Source: a virus. From it: a DNA stretch of 24,491 bases. Below the pieces are notes generated by a model that was not told the DNA's origin, made no database searches, and was given only the letters and a program-made list of their open reading frames with translations. The stretch spans positions 1-24,491 of IMG/VR virus record IMGVR_UViG_3300006802_000540; one strand, 5' to 3'. Of the stretch, positions 23,805 through 24,491 are shown piece by piece (the first letter of the stretch is position 1; the number at the start of each line of letters is the position of its first letter). The translations under genes were made by a program, and so were the position numbers.

Positions 23805-24491
23805 TTATAAAAACCTTATTGTCCATTGATAAACTAAGTACTGAACTAATGCCGAGCTTTCTAATAAGTTTTTCATTCCAGATAAACCAGCTACATCATT
23901 TAAATATAAAAGGTCTCTGGAGAATGTTTTCTTAGCAAAAAGACGATATTTTCTAATATTATTTAGAGGGTTAAAATTAAAAGGAGGTTTATGACCTTCT
24001 TTTAACATGGCTCTAATATCAAGGCACCAAAGACCTAATTGGTATACCCCACCATATAACAGTAATGAAGCTGCATCATTACCTGATAGATGCCAAGCAA
24101 TATTAACATAACCTGTGGAGCTAAAATTAGGCGACAGGTTAATTAAAACTCCACTAGTAAATCTAAGCAGGGCTGTGTTTTGATTTCCTTGAGACCCATT
24201 CAGTGGTGCAAATGTTAAAAATCCTGATGAGTCCATTAAACCATATTTGTTATAATTACCACTTAAAGTGCCTGAGTAAATTAAGTTACTTTGATTAAAA
24301 TTTGAATCATCATGACTAGGATTTACTACAATATACTTTACTCCTCCTGATGGAGGGAAACAACCTAAAGTTATATAATTTGAAGAATACTGTGATAATA
24401 TCGCATGATTGGCACAGTGACCTATATCCAAACCAGAAAAAGATCCTAAGCCACTATAAAATGTTAGACAGCTTTCTGGTTCTAACCTAGT
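23805..24491 (-). CDS. Tail/fibre-associated protein, partial (5' end beyond the window)
   Basis: The reading frame is open from the right edge to TAA 23805, giving 228 visible residues. A TTG at 24431 could serve as a start, but the frame continues upstream without a stop (ESCLTFYSGLGSFSGLDIGH), so the gene is most likely truncated by the window. The visible part is Ser/Asn/Gly-rich with beta-strands. A GVYQLGLWCLDIRAMLKEGH segment is followed by YRLFAKKTFSRDLLYLNDV and a final YQWTIRFL. The strand order and the W-T-(L/I)-x-F ending match the 199-aa neighbour, supporting a shared fold. It is probably a fibre or baseplate protein; nothing more specific can be read. Confidence 0.62.
   Translation of the reverse strand, partial: TRLEPESCLTFYSGLGSFSGLDIGHCANHAILSQYSSNYITLGCFPPSGGVKYIVVNPSHDDSNFNQSNLIYSGTLSGNYNKYGLMDSSGFLTFAPLNGSQGNQNTALLRFTSGVLINLSPNFSSTGYVNIAWHLSGNDAASLLLYGGVYQLGLWCLDIRAMLKEGHKPPFNFNPLNNIRKYRLFAKKTFSRDLLYLNDVAGLSGMKNLLESSALVQYLVYQWTIRFL

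Noticed and set aside
24429-24431. TTG at 24431 as the true start of the rightmost gene
   Set aside because: The frame stays open to the window edge with protein-like sequence, so a 5' truncation by the window is more likely.

Overview
This window is a late (virion-structure) block from the genome of a T4-like contractile-tailed phage (Caudoviricetes, myovirus morphology). The evidence is direct resemblance of several products to T4 proteins: major capsid protein gp23, prohead protease gp21, tail sheath gp18, tail tube gp19 and tail completion protein gp15, with weaker resemblance for the neck proteins gp13 and gp14. The DNA is AT-rich and almost wholly coding, genes overlap by 1 or 4 nt, and there are no tRNAs, insertion sequences or CRISPR arrays. 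The style of the large adhesin-like proteins suggests a marine or freshwater T4-like phage, but the host cannot be read from the sequence.

All genes but one are on the minus strand, so transcription runs from right to left. (1) 24491-13935: tail, baseplate or fibre proteins. These are two small related beta-type proteins (the rightmost cut by the window edge), an 1117-aa beta-helix protein, a 942-aa protein sharing its N-terminal domain, a 911-aa protein with a Pro/Thr-rich N-terminus, and a small PAAR-like tail-tip candidate. (2) 13891-9014: a head-assembly unit, from a perfect T4-type late promoter (TATAAATA) to a strong intrinsic terminator. It encodes an acidic core protein with a duplicated CPLC motif, two basic core or internal proteins, the prohead protease, the scaffold and the major capsid protein. 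(3) 9008-3394: a neck/tail unit with a small protein, gp13-like, gp14-like, gp15-like, a 58-aa protein behind a second TATAAATA element, sheath and tube, closed by a second terminator. (4) 3381-559: a 940-aa protein of unknown function in its own unit, which carries prohead-protease-type cleavage motifs near its N-terminus. (5) 51-596, plus strand: a PD-(D/E)XK-type nuclease whose 3' end overlaps the 940-aa gene.

The head genes fit one pathway. Scaffold, core proteins and capsid protein co-assemble; the gp21-like protease then cuts them after (L/I)-x-E. Matching sites are visible in the capsid protein, scaffold, acidic protein, both basic proteins, the protease itself and the 940-aa protein. 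One basic protein begins with exactly ten residues ending in ITE, the layout of the T4 internal-protein capsid-targeting peptide, so it and the 940-aa protein are candidates for proteins packaged in the head and ejected into the host.

The most striking sequence-wide signal is the total absence of CCWGG (CCAGG/CCTGG) in 24.5 kb, while CCSGG occurs about 29 times. All 23 Pro-Gly dipeptides I found use CCC or CCG, never the CCA/CCT otherwise common here. This points to selection against an EcoRII/Dcm-type recognition site. Portal, terminase and vertex genes are not in the window.
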